A stretch of DNA of 64,000 bases from Candidatus Peregrinibacteria bacterium (GCA_030649955.1 JAUSFD010000015.1:17898-81897); one strand, 5' to 3'; counted from the first letter of the stretch, positions 1 to 8,349 are shown. Numbers and translations are program-made. Notes: generated by a model not told the origin, from the letters alone.

Positions 1-2
1 AC

Positions 3-221
3 CTCCGCTTAGCTGCACTCCTGAGCTTGAGCCTCGCTGTCCTCAACATCCTGCCGCTCCCGGCACTCGATGGCGGGCGCCTCCTCTTCGTCCTGTTCGA
101 ACTGGTGCGCAGACGCCCCGCCAATAGGCGATTCGAGCTCATGACGAACGCGATCGGCTTCGCGTTTCTCGTGCTCTTGATCCTCCTCATCACGTACCAC
201 GACATCCTGCGCCTCTTCTAA
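3..221 (+). CDS. rseP: RseP/M50 site-2 metalloprotease, C-terminal fragment
   Basis: This is the 3' end of a gene that enters from the left edge of the window, with no in-frame stop or certain start before the edge. About 72 residues are visible. They contain the family's C-terminal motif NILPLPALDGGR, where the Asp is a zinc ligand of M50 site-2 proteases. A short basic loop and a final membrane helix ending HDILRLF follow, as in bacterial RseP. The full protein would cleave membrane substrates inside the bilayer, such as anti-sigma factors or signal-peptide remnants. The HExxH motif and PDZ domain lie outside the window. The stop is 64 nt before the preferred dnaA ATG. Confidence 0.9.
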   Translation, partial: LRLAALLSLSLAVLNILPLPALDGGRLLFVLFELVRRRPANRRFELMTNAIGFAFLVLLILLITYHDILRLF

Positions 222-240
222 CGGTGCAGTGTCCTCCTTG

Positions 241-264
241 GTGGAACGCGCTTTCCGCGTCCAC
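241..264 (+). promoter_or_regulatory. Hairpin in the dnaA leader
   Basis: GTGGAACGCG and CGCGTCCAC can pair around a short loop, with one bulge. The hairpin ends about 20 nt before the dnaA ATG at 286. It could affect dnaA expression, but nothing else supports a function. Confidence 0.3.
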
Positions 265-285
265 GCAGTTCCCTTCCCATCCCCA

Positions 286-1740
286 ATGACTGTCGTCTCT
301 GCTGCGCCGGCTCGCTCCCTCACGGAGGCGGAGTGCAGGGATCTGTGGCTCGAGGTCCTCAAGCGCATGCAGGAAAAACTCCAGCGGAGTCAGTTCATCA
401 CGTGGTTCAAGGACACGACGATCCTCGGATTCGAGGAGGGGACGCTCGTCGTGGGGTTGCCGCTCCCGATGTCCCTCAACTGGCACCTGGAGCACTACCG
501 CAGCATGACGCTGGAGATCGCGCAGGAACTCGCGGTGGACGTCCGCCAGGTCGTGTACAAGGTCGATGGGGGGCTCAAGGACAACCGGCAGCGGACGGTG
601 AACATCCTCGAGCACTTCCCGGAGCCGAAGCGCAGGAAGCTCCCGGGGAAGCAGGAGGTGAAGCTCGCGGAGGGGCTCATCAGCAAGATCCTGAGCCCGC
701 GCTACACGCTTGAGAACTTCATCGTGGGATCCGGGAACCGGCTCGCACATGCTGCGTGCCAGGCGGTCGCTGCGCAGCCGGGCGGCAAGTACAATCCGCT
801 TTTCCTCTACGGGGACGTTGGACTGGGGAAGACCCACCTCCTCCAGGCGACGGGCAACGGGATCCTCAAGCAAATGCCGAAAGCGACTGTCGTCTACACG
901 ACGACGGAGGACTTCACGAACCAGGTGATCGAGGCGATCCAGCACCAGAAGATGGAGCAGTTCCGGCGCCGATACCGTCCGGTGGATGTCCTCATCATCG
1001 ACGACGTGCAGTTCCTCGCGAACAAGGAGCGCACGCAGGAGGAGTTCTTCCACACCTTCAATGCGCTCTACGAGGAGCGGAAGCAAATCATCATCTCCGC
1101 GGACCGGCCGCCGAAGGAGCTCCAGCTGGAGGATCGCTTGGTCTCGCGCTTCGAGCGCGGCATGATCGCGGATGTGAGCTCGCCAGACTACGAGACGCGC
1201 CTCGCGATCCTCGTGGAGAAAGCTGCGGAGTACCAGATCTTCATCGATATGGTCGTGCTGCAGTTCATCGCGGAGCACGTGACTACGAACGTACGCGAGC
1301 TTGAGGGGATCCTCATGCAGGCGGTCGCTCAGTACGAGCTGGAGCAGCGCATGCCCACGGTGAAGAGCATCTCGGAGATCATGCGCAAGCTCAGCAAGGA
1401 CCCGTACGCGGAGCCCGAGCAGGTCGGCTTCGATCTCCCTCCCAAGCGTGCTGTCACCTTTCAGGATGTCGTGGAGTCCGTGAGCCGCTACTACTCCGTC
1501 TCTGTGCAGGACATGATCGGGGCATCGCGCGTGCGCGAGATCCTCATGCCGCGCCAGATCGTCATGTACCTGGGGAAGCGCTACCTGCGCATCAGCTACG
1601 TGCGCCTGGGCGAGCTCTTCAGTAACCGTGACCACACGACGGTGATGAACGCGGTTGGGAAGATCGAGGCGAAACTGCAGAACGATCCACAGCTGCTGAG
1701 GGAAGTGCGGGCTCTCGAGCAGGAGTTGGCGCTGGCGTGA
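286..1740 (+). CDS. dnaA: Chromosomal replication initiator protein DnaA
   Basis: DnaA is the AAA+ ATPase that binds DnaA boxes and melts the origin. Domain I begins near LTEAECRDLWLEVL. The AAA+ core has Walker A GDVGLGKTHL (about residue 176) and Walker B VLIIDDVQF (about 235), followed by sensor and arginine-finger regions. The C-terminal helix-turn-helix carries SNRDHTTVMNAV near residue 446, close to the family signature around DHTT. From this ATG the protein has 484 residues, a normal length. An in-frame GTG at 229 would add 19 residues that do not look like DnaA. The gene follows rseP and is not next to dnaN. I see no cluster of DnaA boxes, so the origin is probably elsewhere. Confidence 0.97.
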   Translation: MTVVSAAPARSLTEAECRDLWLEVLKRMQEKLQRSQFITWFKDTTILGFEEGTLVVGLPLPMSLNWHLEHYRSMTLEIAQELAVDVRQVVYKVDGGLKDNRQRTVNILEHFPEPKRRKLPGKQEVKLAEGLISKILSPRYTLENFIVGSGNRLAHAACQAVAAQPGGKYNPLFLYGDVGLGKTHLLQATGNGILKQMPKATVVYTTTEDFTNQVIEAIQHQKMEQFRRRYRPVDVLIIDDVQFLANKERTQEEFFHTFNALYEERKQIIISADRPPKELQLEDRLVSRFERGMIADVSSPDYETRLAILVEKAAEYQIFIDMVVLQFIAEHVTTNVRELEGILMQAVAQYELEQRMPTVKSISEIMRKLSKDPYAEPEQVGFDLPPKRAVTFQDVVESVSRYYSVSVQDMIGASRVREILMPRQIVMYLGKRYLRISYVRLGELFSNRDHTTVMNAVGKIEAKLQNDPQLLREVRALEQELALA

Positions 1741-1754
1741 GGGAGTGCCCTCAT

Positions 1755-1890
1755 CCCCAACCCTTCTCCCGGATGCGGGAGAAGGGAGCACTATTCAAGA
1801 ACAACAAACAGTTCCCTCTCCCGAGTCCGGGAGAGGGCGAGGGCTCGCCCGTCCGGAGCTCCAGAGAGCGAAGGCGGGTGAGGGCAGGTG
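1755..1890. repeat. Pair of GC-rich palindromes between dnaA and thrS
   Basis: Two hairpins fill this gap. The first has arms CCCTTCTCCCG and CGGGAGAAGGG around a 4-nt loop. The second has arms CCCTCTCCCG and CGGGAGAGGG. A GAGGGCGAGGGCTCGCCC stretch and the word GCGAAGGCGGGTGAGGG follow. Similar CCCTCTCCC palindromes are common intergenic repeats in many bacteria. It could also end dnaA transcription, but there is no U-tract. Confidence 0.65.
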
Positions 1891-1915
1891 TCTGGTATCC
1901 TCCCACCCTTTCCGC

Positions 1916-1921
1916 TAGCCT
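1916..1921 (+). promoter_or_regulatory. -10 box TAGCCT, 6 nt before thrS ATG
   Basis: TAGCCT is followed by AACCGC and then the ATG. A transcript starting 6-7 nt after this box would begin at the start codon. The -35 region is weak (TGGTAT at 17 nt). Confidence 0.4.
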
Positions 1922-1927
1922 AACCGC

Positions 1928-4246
1928 ATGAACGCGTCCCTTGATACCTACTCCAAACTGATTGAACTTCTCGATCAGAACGGCGCACAGTACAGGCTGA
2001 TTGATCATCCACCGGAAGGGCGGACGGAGATTGTGAGTAGAATGCGTGGAAACAAGGTGTCTCAGGCAGCTAATTGCATTGTTGTCATGGTGAAAATTGG
2101 CAAGAAGACGACAAAGTTCATCCTGGCAGTCTATCCTGCGGACAAAAAGCTAGATCTCGAAGCTGTGAAAGAACTCTTCAAGGGAACCTATGTGTCCTTT
2201 GCAAGCAAGGATATTGCCGAGCGACTTGCACGAAGTGTGCTCGGTACAGTGCTTCCGTTCTCTTTGCATGACGATTTGGAGCTCATTGTTGATCCTTTGC
2301 TTCTAGAGAATGAGGAGATTTTCTTTAATGCAGCTCGGTTAGATCGATCTATGGCATTGAAGAAAGACGATTACGTCAGGATTGCGCAGCCGCGACTGGA
2401 GAACATTGTTCAGTCATCGAAGCCGACAGTGAAGGCCAAGGCCGAACCGAAGGTCGACGACCTCTACAAGCTTCGACACTCACTCGCCCACGCGCTGGCG
2501 CAGGCTGTGTTGAAGCTGTGGCCGGGGACGAAGATCACCATTGGGCCGCCCATCGACTACGGGTGCTACTACGACTTCCTCTTCGCGAAGCCGATTTCCG
2601 AGGAGGATTTCCCGGCGATCGAGCGGGAGATGCGCAAGATCATCAATCAGGGTCAGACGTTCCGATCCGAATCGTTGAAGGTCGCTGATGCGAAGAAGTT
2701 CTGGAAGGAGCGTGAGCAGCCGTTCAAGGTCGAGCTCATCGAGGACTTGGCGAAGAACGAGAAGGTGAAGGAGGTGACGCACTACGCGAACATCGGGCCC
2801 AAGGGTGAGGAGACGTTCGTGGATCTCTGCCGCGGTGGACACGTTTCGAGCATGAAGGAGATCCCCGCGGATGCCTTCAAGATCATGAGCCTCGCTGGGG
2901 CGTACTGGAGAGGGGATGAGAAGCGTGAGCAGCTCACGCGGCTCTACGTTGCGGCATTCCCTTCGAAGAAGGAGCTCGAGGAACATCTGAAGATGATCGA
3001 GGAAGCGAAGCGAAGAGATCATCGCAAGCTAGGGAAGGAGCTCGATCTCTTCACCTTCAGCGAGGACGTGGGGCCGGGACTCCCGCTCTGGACGCCCAAG
3101 GGCACGATCATCGCGGATGAGATCGAGAACCTGGCGAAGGAAATGGAGAGCGCAGGCGGGTACCTGCGTGTCCGCACGCCGCACATCGCGAAGGGTGCGC
3201 TCTACGAGAAGACGGGGCACCTCGCTCACTACAAGCAGTCGATGTTCCCGCCCATGAAGATCAAAGGTGAGGAGGGAGAGTACTACCTGAAGCCGATGAA
3301 CTGCCCGCACCACCACCAAATTTACGCATGCCAACCGCGCAGCTACCGCGATCTCCCCATCCGCCTCGCCGAGTATGGTCACTGTTACCGCTACGAGGAC
3401 AGCGGTGCGCTCTTCGGCCTCATGCGCGTGCGCTCGCTCACGATGAACGATGCCCACATCTACTGCACAGAGGAGCAGTTCCAGGACGAGTTCAACGCGG
3501 TCATCGATCTCTACATCAAGTACTTCGCCCTCTTCAACATCGACCGCTACGTCATGCGTCTGTCGCTCCATGACCCGAAGGAACTAGGGAAGAAGTATGT
3601 GGATGCCCCGGAGCTGTGGGTGCGCACGGAGGAGATGGTGCGCGTGGCGATGAAGAAGAAGGGAGTGAACTTCGTGGAAGTTCCCAATGAGGCGGCGTTC
3701 TACGGGCCGAAGATTGATGTGCAAATCTGGAGCGCCATCGGACGCGAGTTCACCCTCGCCACGAACCAAGTCGACTTCGATGTCCCGGGAAAGCTCGGGC
3801 TCTCGTACACGGCGAGTGATGGGAGTGCCAAGGTACCGCTCTGCATCCACCGCGCTCCACTCTCCACGCACGAGCGCCTGATCGGATTCTTGATCGAGCA
3901 CTTCGCCGGGCATTTCCCGCTCTGGCTCGCTCCGATTCAAGTTGCGATGGTCCCCGTTGCAGAAGCGCATGCCGCAGAGGCGAAGAAGCGTGAGGCGGAA
4001 CTCAAGAAGGCCGGCATCCGTACTCTCTGGCTCGATCCAACCGAGTCCCTGGGGAAGCGCATCCGCTACGGCGAGTCGCAGAAGATTCCCTACCTCCTCG
4101 TCATCGGTGACCGCGAAGTCGCAGAAGCCTCTGTCGCGGTGCGAAATGTGGGTACGAAGGCTCAAGTCACTGTGCCCTTCGCGGAATTCCTCACAAAGAC
4201 AGTGGAAGATATCCGAGTGAGACGGTTGGCAGCGTCCGTCGGATAA
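1928..4246 (+). CDS. thrS: Threonyl-tRNA synthetase with N-terminal YbaK-type editing domain
   Basis: The enzyme charges tRNA-Thr. Residues 1 to about 165 resemble the YbaK/ProX aminoacyl-tRNA deacylase fold (FILAVYPADKKLDLEAVKELF, then SVLGTVLPFSL and IFFNAARLDRSMAL) and stand where a TGS domain normally lies. The ThrRS proper starts near residue 178. Its own SAD editing domain has HSLAH (184-188) and CRGGH (301-305). The class II core has MNCPHHH (Cys about 459), DAHIYC and IHRAPLSTHERL supplying the zinc ligands, and the anticodon-binding domain ends the protein. At 772 residues it is longer than the usual 640 or so. The first 500 nt are AT-richer than the rest: 26 of 60 G+C at 2041-2100 against 35 of 60 at 2701-2760. 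This suggests a recent domain graft. Confidence 0.93.
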   Translation: MNASLDTYSKLIELLDQNGAQYRLIDHPPEGRTEIVSRMRGNKVSQAANCIVVMVKIGKKTTKFILAVYPADKKLDLEAVKELFKGTYVSFASKDIAERLARSVLGTVLPFSLHDDLELIVDPLLLENEEIFFNAARLDRSMALKKDDYVRIAQPRLENIVQSSKPTVKAKAEPKVDDLYKLRHSLAHALAQAVLKLWPGTKITIGPPIDYGCYYDFLFAKPISEEDFPAIEREMRKIINQGQTFRSESLKVADAKKFWKEREQPFKVELIEDLAKNEKVKEVTHYANIGPKGEETFVDLCRGGHVSSMKEIPADAFKIMSLAGAYWRGDEKREQLTRLYVAAFPSKKELEEHLKMIEEAKRRDHRKLGKELDLFTFSEDVGPGLPLWTPKGTIIADEIENLAKEMESAGGYLRVRTPHIAKGALYEKTGHLAHYKQSMFPPMKIKGEEGEYYLKPMNCPHHHQIYACQPRSYRDLPIRLAEYGHCYRYEDSGALFGLMRVRSLTMNDAHIYCTEEQFQDEFNAVIDLYIKYFALFNIDRYVMRLSLHDPKELGKKYVDAPELWVRTEEMVRVAMKKKGVNFVEVPNEAAFYGPKIDVQIWSAIGREFTLATNQVDFDVPGKLGLSYTASDGSAKVPLCIHRAPLSTHERLIGFLIEHFAGHFPLWLAPIQVAMVPVAEAHAAEAKKREAELKKAGIRTLWLDPTESLGKRIRYGESQKIPYLLVIGDREVAEASVAVRNVGTKAQVTVPFAEFLTKTVEDIRVRRLAASVG

Positions 4247-4357
4247 ATTGTTCTATTGCTATATTGTCATATTGTTCGCAGGCGATTCGCTGAGGTGTTT
4301 GTGGGCAATCGAGAGCCAGATGCTTGCAGCAATAGAGCAATAGAACAATATGACAAT
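4247..4357. repeat. Word-themed inverted repeat (ATTGTTCTATTG class)
   Basis: The left arm (4247-4277) begins right after the thrS stop and repeats ATTGTTCTATTG/ATTGTCATATTG words. The right arm (4329-4357) holds their complements (CAATAGAGCAATAGAAC and so on). The 51-nt centre is unrelated. The right arm also supplies the ATGACA hexamer that sits at -35 for lgt. Confidence 0.85.
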
Positions 4358-4379
4358 TTTCATGGTGCTCTGGTAGCCT
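4350..4379 (+). promoter_or_regulatory. Promoter of the lgt-like gene
   Basis: ATGACA (4350-4355), an 18-nt spacer and TAGCCT (4374-4379) lie 6 nt before the ATG at 4386, so the mRNA is probably leaderless. The -35 lies inside the arm of the inverted repeat. Confidence 0.55.
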
Positions 4380-4385
4380 ACTGCC

Positions 4386-5309
4386 ATGTTTGAAGCGTTT
4401 GAAGTGGGCCCATTTTTGATCTGGACGCGACTCGTGTTCATGCTGCTGGGGATTTGGCTCTCTGTGGAGTTCTTCCTGCGCCTCGCACGGAGTGCGAACC
4501 TCTCCCTCAGCGACTTCCAGGAGCATCCCTGGCGCTACACTCTCACGTTCGCGCTCGCGGGGCGCCTGTTCGCCATCCTCGCGGAGTACCGCGTGTATTT
4601 GAAGGATCCTCTGCAAATGATTTTCATCACTGATGGGAGATTCAGCTTCCTTGGGGGGGCGATAGGGATCGGGACCGTGCTCTTCTTCGCGACGAAGAAC
4701 CAGCGCTCCACGTTTCTCCAGTGGCTCGATGTGCTGCTCCCGGCCGCGTGCTTTGGTCTCTTCTTCGGGTGGCTGGGGTCCTTCTTCTCCGGGCAGGCGT
4801 ACGGGAATCCCACGGACATGTTCTGGGGGGTGAGCTACGAACTCATGAGTGTCCGGTACACCGTTCCCATCCACCCCGTGCAGCTCTACTACGCGCTCTT
4901 CTACTTCTTCCTCACGTTCCTCCTCCTCGTCATCCGCAAGAAGGCGAAACGCGTGGGGGCAGAGACGCTCTGCGGTATCTTCTTCGCCTCGCTGGCTACC
5001 TTCATCTTCGAGTCCTTTCGCGGGGACTTCGGCATTCCCGTGTTCGCCACCCGCATGGACTTCGTACTCATGATCATCCTCTTCCTGAGTTTGGGGATCT
5101 TCGCCGCCGTGGAGCTCAAAGTCTCTGAACGGGCGATGCTGGTGTACCAGGCGACACTCCTCCTCGTCTTCACGGTCTACGTCTTCCTCCGGCCACACCT
5201 TCCCTTCGCGACGTTCCAGCTGCGCTTCAGCCAGCTCCTCGCCATCCTCGCCATCCTGGCGACGACAGTCTACGTCGTTATCCATCGCAGGAAGTATCCT
5301 CATCTCTGA
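4386..5309 (+). CDS. Lgt-like membrane protein (prolipoprotein diacylglyceryl transferase family), catalytic residues altered
   Basis: This 307-residue protein has about seven membrane helices in the order seen in Lgt. It keeps the Lgt landmarks PIHPVQLYYALFYF and FESFRGDFG, the latter holding the conserved arginine near E. coli R239. The usual GRIGNFINGE signature is GWLGSFFSGQ here (residues 128-137). That places W, S and Q at the positions of E. coli R143, N146 and E151. The catalytic His in the SFHGG motif is Leu89 (SFLGG). It is therefore either a highly diverged Lgt or a paralogue with another role. Lipoprotein-like genes elsewhere in the window imply that a working Lgt exists somewhere. 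A 7-G run at 4653-4659 lies in frame. Confidence 0.75.
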   Translation: MFEAFEVGPFLIWTRLVFMLLGIWLSVEFFLRLARSANLSLSDFQEHPWRYTLTFALAGRLFAILAEYRVYLKDPLQMIFITDGRFSFLGGAIGIGTVLFFATKNQRSTFLQWLDVLLPAACFGLFFGWLGSFFSGQAYGNPTDMFWGVSYELMSVRYTVPIHPVQLYYALFYFFLTFLLLVIRKKAKRVGAETLCGIFFASLATFIFESFRGDFGIPVFATRMDFVLMIILFLSLGIFAAVELKVSERAMLVYQATLLLVFTVYVFLRPHLPFATFQLRFSQLLAILAILATTVYVVIHRRKYPHL

Positions 5310-5314
5310 GGAGA

Positions 5315-5437
5315 AAATTCCAATCTTCAACATTCAAGTGTCAAGAAATGATCAAAGCATTCAAGGAGAGGAAGTTTTCCTCTTTTTGATTTGGGACTTT
5401 CTTGGAAGTTGTGAGTTGAATGTTGAAACTTTTCCTC
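5315..5437. repeat. Word-themed inverted repeat with embedded terminator (TTCAACATTCAA class)
   Basis: After the lgt-like gene, words such as TTCAACATTCAAG on the left are answered by TTGAATGTTGAAA on the right. The centre is a classical terminator hairpin. The rest of the gap to 5486 shows only a possible -10 box. Confidence 0.7.
5367..5387 (+). terminator. Intrinsic terminator
   Basis: AGAGGAA and TTCCTCT pair around GTT and are followed by TTTT. It lies 57 nt after the stop of the lgt-like gene and forms the core of the surrounding inverted repeat. Confidence 0.75.
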
Positions 5438-5472
5438 TGTTCCCATTGTGGACTCCCATCTCTCTCACCCGC

Positions 5473-5478
5473 TATAGT
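5473..5478 (+). promoter_or_regulatory. -10 box TATAGT, 8 nt before the ATG at 5487
   Basis: TATAGT sits 8 nt before the start codon, the same placement as in many other genes of the window. I see no convincing -35. Confidence 0.35.
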
Positions 5479-5486
5479 GCTCCCGT

Positions 5487-5903
5487 ATGTCCTCCCTCCA
5501 AGCCTTCCTCGCCTCCACCGTCACGCTCGTTTCCGATGACCCGTGGCTGAGGACAGTGCAGCTTTCGCTCCTGGGGCTCGGCTCCGTGCTCGTCTTCCTC
5601 GTGTTCTACGCAACGAAGGATATCCTGCTTCGCACGCGGTCCTTCCCGTACCAGTGCGGTTCCATTCTGCTCGTTGCTGCCCTCCCCATGGTGGGGTTCC
5701 TCCTCTACCTCCTCATTCGCCCGGCGCGCACCATCAAAGAACGCGAACTCGAGACGATGCTCCGCCGCCTCCTTGCCGAGGCGAAGAAGGACGACGTCCT
5801 GGAGAAGAAGAAACACCAGAATCCGTCGCAGGGCAGGAAGGAAGCAGAGAAAGGGGCTTCCTCCAAGGAGTCGCCTGCGCTAGCATCCACTGCCCGCAAA
5901 TGA
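5487..5903 (+). CDS. Small membrane protein of unknown function
   Basis: The product has 138 residues. Two membrane helices are clear, at about residues 25-43 (LSLLGLGSVLVFLVFYA) and 58-78 (SILLVAALPMVGFLLYLLI). A charged cytoplasmic tail rich in Lys, Glu and Arg follows (IKERELETMLRRLLAEAKK), probably helical or coiled. I recognise no family. Its stop is 12 nt before the next ATG, so the two genes are likely co-transcribed and may work together in the membrane. Confidence 0.75.
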   Translation: MSSLQAFLASTVTLVSDDPWLRTVQLSLLGLGSVLVFLVFYATKDILLRTRSFPYQCGSILLVAALPMVGFLLYLLIRPARTIKERELETMLRRLLAEAKKDDVLEKKKHQNPSQGRKEAEKGASSKESPALASTARK

Positions 5904-5915
5904 CCCCCACTCCCC

Positions 5916-6320
5916 ATGGATCTCCTCACGTACCTCTTCTGGCCCAATCCCGGGAACACCTCGTACGATAATCCGAAGGTGATGGCCCTCATCGCTGCTG
6001 GTGCCGGATTCGTGGTGCTGGGTCTCCTCGTGAAGCTCTGGCGGAGGAAGATGACGAATACCGTGACGAAGAAGCTCACGCGCTCCTGGGCGGGTGCCGC
6101 GTTCTGGTTCGGCGCAATCGCACTCCTGCTCGTCGTGTCACGCGCGGAGCAGATCCAGTTCCTCTCTATGCGCATCCTCTGGTTCGTGTGGGCACTCGCA
6201 CTCCTCCTGTACGGCATCTTCCAGTGGAAGAACTTCCGCATGCGGCACTACCAGGTGCTCCCCCGCGAGACGAGCTACGATCCTCGTGAAAAATACTTGC
6301 CCGGCAAAGGCAAACGGTAG
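5916..6320 (+). CDS. Small membrane protein of unknown function
   Basis: The product has 134 residues with three predicted membrane helices, at about 25-40 (ALIAAGAGFVVLGLLV), 60-75 (AAFWFGAIALLLVVS) and 85-103 (ILWFVWALALLLYGIF). It ends in a basic tail (REKYLPGKGKR). No domain is recognisable. It follows the preceding membrane-protein gene by 12 nt and precedes corA by 26 nt, consistent with one transcript. Confidence 0.75.
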   Translation: MDLLTYLFWPNPGNTSYDNPKVMALIAAGAGFVVLGLLVKLWRRKMTNTVTKKLTRSWAGAAFWFGAIALLLVVSRAEQIQFLSMRILWFVWALALLLYGIFQWKNFRMRHYQVLPRETSYDPREKYLPGKGKR

Positions 6321-6346
6321 TATCCGGTCTCCCTCCGCTCTCCCGC

Positions 6347-7258
6347 ATGCGGTCCTTCACGCACCAGCAGTTCACGTGGCTCGATTACCCCAAACCCGAG
6401 GAGCGGGAGCTTCGCGTCCTCCAGCAGAAGTACAACTTCCACGACCTCGACATCGAGGACTGCTTGAGCGAGCACGAGCGGCCGAAGATCGAGGAGTACG
6501 ACAACTACCTCTTCCTCGTCTTCCATATCCCGTACCTCGCAAAGGGCACGGACCGGATTCGCAAGGTGGAGGTGAATATCTTCCTGGGTCAGGACTACAT
6601 CATCACCGTCCACTCGGACGAGATTCCAGTGATCGACGAGCTCGGGAAGCAAGTGACGGATTCGCAGAGCAGACTCGATGAACTGTTCCGTCAGGGGACG
6701 GGGTTTTTCCTCTACGAGCTTGTCGAGGAGCTCTTCGACGACGGCTTCCCCATCCTCGATAGGATCCGCAAGAAACTCCGGTCGCTGGAGACGGAACTCT
6801 TCGACAGTGATGCAGAAGTGGACATCCTGCGCGAGATCATGTCCCTCAAGCACAACATCATCACGATGCGCAGTATCCTCCTCCCACAGCGATCCCTCAT
6901 CGCGATGCTCGAGCACAAGCACAGCAAGTTCATCAGCGAAGAACTCGGGATCTACTTCGGCGACGTGCTGGACGCCATCGAGCGCCAGTGGTCCCTGCTC
7001 GAGACGGCGAAGGAACTCTGCGAAGCGCTGGAGGACACCTACGAGTCCATTCTCCGCCACAAGTCCAATACGGTCATCGTCCTGCTCACGATCTTCTCCG
7101 TGACGATGCTGCCGCTCACGTTCATCACGAACTTGTACGGAATGAATGTGCCGCTCCCGCTCCAGGAGCATCCGATGAGCTTCTTCCTGCTGCTCGGACT
7201 CATGGCGACGATCCTGGTGGGGACCATCGGGTACTTCGTCTGGAAGAAGTGGCTGTAG
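6347..7258 (+). CDS. corA: CorA-family divalent metal (Mg2+/Co2+) transporter
   Basis: The product has 303 residues. The long soluble alpha/beta funnel domain starts near the N-terminus (WLDYPKPEERELRVLQ). A long stalk helix follows (LEALEDTYESILRHKSNTVIV). Two C-terminal membrane helices are separated by the family's signature loop YGMN (in TNLYGMNVPLP), and a basic C-terminus (WKKWL) ends the protein. CorA proteins are pentameric channels for magnesium uptake. Length and motif are normal, although the loop is short. It follows two small membrane-protein genes on the same strand. Confidence 0.93.
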   Translation: MRSFTHQQFTWLDYPKPEERELRVLQQKYNFHDLDIEDCLSEHERPKIEEYDNYLFLVFHIPYLAKGTDRIRKVEVNIFLGQDYIITVHSDEIPVIDELGKQVTDSQSRLDELFRQGTGFFLYELVEELFDDGFPILDRIRKKLRSLETELFDSDAEVDILREIMSLKHNIITMRSILLPQRSLIAMLEHKHSKFISEELGIYFGDVLDAIERQWSLLETAKELCEALEDTYESILRHKSNTVIVLLTIFSVTMLPLTFITNLYGMNVPLPLQEHPMSFFLLLGLMATILVGTIGYFVWKKWL

Positions 7259-7410
7259 ACGAAGAAAGAAAACTGTGATGTCGCTCTCTCTTCTGCAATC
7301 ACGCTGATGCGTCAAACTTCCGTCCATCGCGCGTTTTGCAATGTGATTCGAGCACATTCTGCGGAGTCTTCCATGGGCACAAAAAATGATCAACACTGGG
7401 GCCTCCAAAA

Positions 7411-7439
7411 TTGACACACTGCGAGCGCTCACGGAGAAT
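7411..7439 (+). promoter_or_regulatory. Sigma-70-like promoter TTGACA-17-GAGAAT
   Basis: A perfect -35 and an acceptable -10 lie 12 nt before the ATG at 7452. This favours that start over the in-frame ATG at 7386, which precedes the promoter. Confidence 0.6.
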
Positions 7440-7451
7440 TTCCGTTCCACT

Positions 7452-8318
7452 ATGCCCTACAAGCACTTCGCAGAGACGGTCCTCATTCTCATCCTCGCCC
7501 TCCTCATCATGGCGACGGGGGTGGTCATCGACACGCTGCCGCTCCTCCCAGAGGGGACAGTACCCTGGGGGATCACCATAGCCATTGCCGTGCTCTACCC
7601 GTTGCTGCTCTACCCGTCTTTCCGCCGGAATCGTGCGGATTACTCCTTCCGCTTGCTGCACTTCATCCCCGCAGTGCTCCTGCTGATCTGGTTCCTGATC
7701 CAGCTCATCGCCATCCGCGCGCCGCAGTTCCTCAATGTCCACCACTGGTACACGTGGGGGTGGACCGGGGGAGCGGTGATCATCGCATTCTTCCTCCTCG
7801 CGGTCTTCTGCCTGCAGGTGATTCGCCGACGCGTACCGCGGATCCTCTTCCTCCTCCTCCTCCTCATCCCGTTCACGGTTTCCGGGGTGATGAGCGAGCG
7901 CAGTTACGATTGGGATAGTGCACTCTCGGCGCAACTCTGGCGGGGAACGTGGTGGGATGTCGTGAGCACTGGCACGTTCGTTGCTCAGGTGCCGACGAAT
8001 ACCCGTACTGGCTCCGGTGATGCCCAGTTCCCGCATTCGGCTGATCCGGAGGAAGAGGCGTGGCGCGAGAAGCTCCGGCAAGTGGAGGAGAAGAAGAAAG
8101 TCGCAGGGAAGGTGAATGTGAAGGACCAGGTGGCGCAGAAGTCCGTCGCTGGTTCCTCGGGCGTGGCGACGGCGACGGGAACGGGAAAGGAACTCAAAGA
8201 GGCGAAGACCGCACCCGTGCGCCTCCCGAAGTCCGGACCTGTCCTGAGCACGTTCGCCCTCGCATTCATCGCCGCGTACTGCTGCGTCGTCCATCGACGT
8301 GCAGTGTTGCGCGGGTAG
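7452..8318 (+). CDS. Membrane protein of unknown function
   Basis: From this ATG the product has 288 residues. Four N-terminal membrane helices (ETVLILILALLIMATGVVI; WGITIAIAVLYPLLLY; FIPAVLLLIWFLIQLIAI; GAVIIAFFLLAVFCLQV) are followed by a fifth (ILFLLLLLIPFTVSGV). A soluble, charged, low-complexity stretch comes next (VEEKKKVAGKVNVKDQVAQ), and a final short hydrophobic helix near the C-terminus (STFALAFIAAYCCVV) ends it. No enzyme motif is visible. An upstream ATG at 7386 would add 22 polar residues. The stop lies 43 nt before the eno ATG. Confidence 0.75.
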   Translation: MPYKHFAETVLILILALLIMATGVVIDTLPLLPEGTVPWGITIAIAVLYPLLLYPSFRRNRADYSFRLLHFIPAVLLLIWFLIQLIAIRAPQFLNVHHWYTWGWTGGAVIIAFFLLAVFCLQVIRRRVPRILFLLLLLIPFTVSGVMSERSYDWDSALSAQLWRGTWWDVVSTGTFVAQVPTNTRTGSGDAQFPHSADPEEEAWREKLRQVEEKKKVAGKVNVKDQVAQKSVAGSSGVATATGTGKELKEAKTAPVRLPKSGPVLSTFALAFIAAYCCVVHRRAVLRG

Positions 8319-8349
8319 GGGGAACTTCCATCGGATGCATGGGAGCAGC

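Noticed and set aside
190..1791. 533-codon open frame on the minus strand opposite dnaA
   Set aside because: It lies antisense to an unmistakable dnaA, has no recognisable domain, and its Arg/Leu/His/Asp-rich composition is typical of an antisense shadow in GC-rich coding DNA.
1741..1927. Possible origin of replication beside dnaA
   Set aside because: No DnaA-box cluster or AT-rich unwinding element is visible; the gap consists of GC-rich palindromes.
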